Shown: positions 63,040-64,000 of the stretch, piece by piece
Numbering within the stretch: the first letter of the stretch is position 1
How the letters are laid out: each line of letters opens with the position of its first letter
Assembly: GCA_015066665.1 (NCBI GenBank)
Contig: SVNX01000005.1
Coordinates: 1 to 64,000 of the forward strand
Source of the DNA: Ruminococcus sp.
GTDB taxonomy: Bacteria; Bacillota; Clostridia; Oscillospirales; Ruminococcaceae
Direction: 5' to 3'
DNA: 64,000 nt
The notes under the pieces: generated by a model
What the model was told of the DNA's origin: nothing
The model's database searches: none
What the model saw: only the letters and a program-made list of their open reading frames with translations
Program-made: the position numbers and the translations under genes

Positions 63040-64000
63040 ATGTCAAACAGACTGTTTCAGGGTCTTGTGCACCAGATGCGGGATACGATGAACGCAACCA
63101 TCGGCGTTGTGGATGAGAACGCAACTATCATTGCATGCAGTGACCTGACAAAAATCGGAACGACGAATGAATTTGTGTCCCTGGATCTGAGCGATACCCA
63201 TGATATCTTTATCCGCGACGGTTTTACATACAAGCCGTTCGGCCCCCACTCCAAGCCGGACTATGCCGTGTTTGTTGAGGGCGTGGATGAGGCAGCCTCC
63301 AAGTATGCAAGCATTCTGGCAATTACACTGTCCAATATCAAGCAGTATTATGATGAAAAGTACGACAGAAACAACTTCATCAAGAATGTTGTTCTGGATA
63401 ATGTGCTCCCCGGTGACATTGTCATCAAGGCAAGAGAACTGCACTTCAATGCGGAAATCAGCCGCGTGGTTCTGCTGATCCGTATTGTTTCTTCGAACGA
63501 TATTTCTGCTTACGATGTGATCCAGAACCTGTTCCCCGATAAGAACAAGGACTTTGTCTTCAACATCACAGAAACCGATATCGTTCTGGTAAAGGAAATC
63601 AAGAGCTCCGTAGACTCCAAGGATCTCGAGAAGCTTGCACGCTCCATTGCTGATACACTGAGCAGCGAGTTCTACACCCGTGTCAATGTAGGTATCGGTA
63701 CTTCCGTCACCAGCGTCAAGGATCTGGCCCGTTCCTTCAAGGAAGCCCAGATGGCTCTGGAAGTCGGCAAGGTATTCGACACCGACAAGGTGATTGTAAG
63801 CTACGACAACCTCGGTATTGCACGCCTGATCTACCATCTGCCCACCACCCTGTGCGAGACATTCCTGCACGAGGTGTTCAAGCGCGGCAGCATTGAGTCT
63901 TTGGATCATGAAACGCTGTTTACCATCCAGCGCTTCTTCGAGAACAATCTGAACGTGTCCGAAACTTCCAGAAAGCTTTTCGTACACCGCAATACACTCG
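63040..64000 (+). CDS. CdaR/PucR-type transcriptional regulator (partial, cut by window end)
   Basis: At least 320 residues run off the right end. The start is the ATG behind GGAAGGA. An N-terminal sensory region opens with TMNATIGVVDENATIIACSD, a CdaR sugar-diacid-recognition-like fold (about 1-120). A GGDEF-like central part follows (about 140-265). The last visible residues NLNVSETSRKLFVHRNTL begin the PucR-type helix-turn-helix. Such proteins respond to small metabolites; the ligand is unknown. Confidence 0.88.
   Translation, partial: MSNRLFQGLVHQMRDTMNATIGVVDENATIIACSDLTKIGTTNEFVSLDLSDTHDIFIRDGFTYKPFGPHSKPDYAVFVEGVDEAASKYASILAITLSNIKQYYDEKYDRNNFIKNVVLDNVLPGDIVIKARELHFNAEISRVVLLIRIVSSNDISAYDVIQNLFPDKNKDFVFNITETDIVLVKEIKSSVDSKDLEKLARSIADTLSSEFYTRVNVGIGTSVTSVKDLARSFKEAQMALEVGKVFDTDKVIVSYDNLGIARLIYHLPTTLCETFLHEVFKRGSIESLDHETLFTIQRFFENNLNVSETSRKLFVHRNTL

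Overview
The window looks like chromosome of a Gram-positive, cellulosome-producing Clostridia member, most like Ruminococcus (Oscillospiraceae). The reasons are two secreted glycoside hydrolases ending in near-identical type I dockerins, almost universal AGGAGG-type ribosome binding sites, many promoters of the TTGACA-17-TATAAT type, a DUF1292 protein, the LCP/MoxR/DUF58/transglutaminase wall block and a moderate GC content. I saw no prophage, insertion sequence, rRNA, tRNA or CRISPR array. The genus is an inference from gene content.

Layout. 0-6 kb: a lipoprotein, then an operon of an intracellular GH95 fucosidase and a membrane-anchored GH26 enzyme, then a small protein made of 11-residue repeats. 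6.3-9.2 kb: a two-component system followed by two small membrane proteins. 9.2-14 kb (minus): AIM24-family and TPR proteins, and a 916-residue Pro/Ala-rich scaffold with a recurring DIMAQF motif. 14.2-17.5 kb: flavin reductase and a GH9-CBM3-dockerin cellulase. 17.5-18.1 kb (minus): a 6S-like small RNA and a DUF1292 protein. 18.2-23 kb: an orphan oligopeptide-binding lipoprotein, two type IV pilin-like proteins and a DHHW/AlgX-like lipoprotein. 22.95-23.47 kb: a gene-free stretch rich in DnaA-box-like TTTTNCACA sites.

23.5-34.1 kb: a small membrane protein, then a long plus-strand run: rlmB, a degenerate P1B-type ATPase, an LCP wall-polymer ligase, MoxR, DUF58, a transglutaminase membrane protein and prmA. 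34.4-39 kb: a non-canonical EF-G paralogue and a GH26 mannanase with dockerin. 39-41.5 kb (minus): rpmG-secE-nusG-rplK-rplA, with two L1-stalk-like mRNA elements, one just ahead of each of the rplK and rplA ribosome binding sites. 41.7-44.7 kb: an autoregulated XRE regulator, then an NfeD/YuaF-like and flotillin pair.

44.7-58.5 kb (minus) is a surface-polysaccharide locus in four promoter-led blocks: a GlfT2-like transferase; Wzm/Wzt exporter; a second GlfT2-like transferase plus UDP-galactopyranose mutase; and a tandem GT2, a pyruvyltransferase-MenD fusion and an SDR. This implies an exported galactofuranose-containing polymer with an unusual modification. The pyruvyltransferase-MenD fusion is the strongest candidate for undescribed biochemistry. 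58.6-64 kb: a possible leader peptide, ddl, murI, a DUF1934 protein, argS and a CdaR/PucR-type regulator cut by the window end.

All family assignments come from reading motifs by eye; no database search was run.
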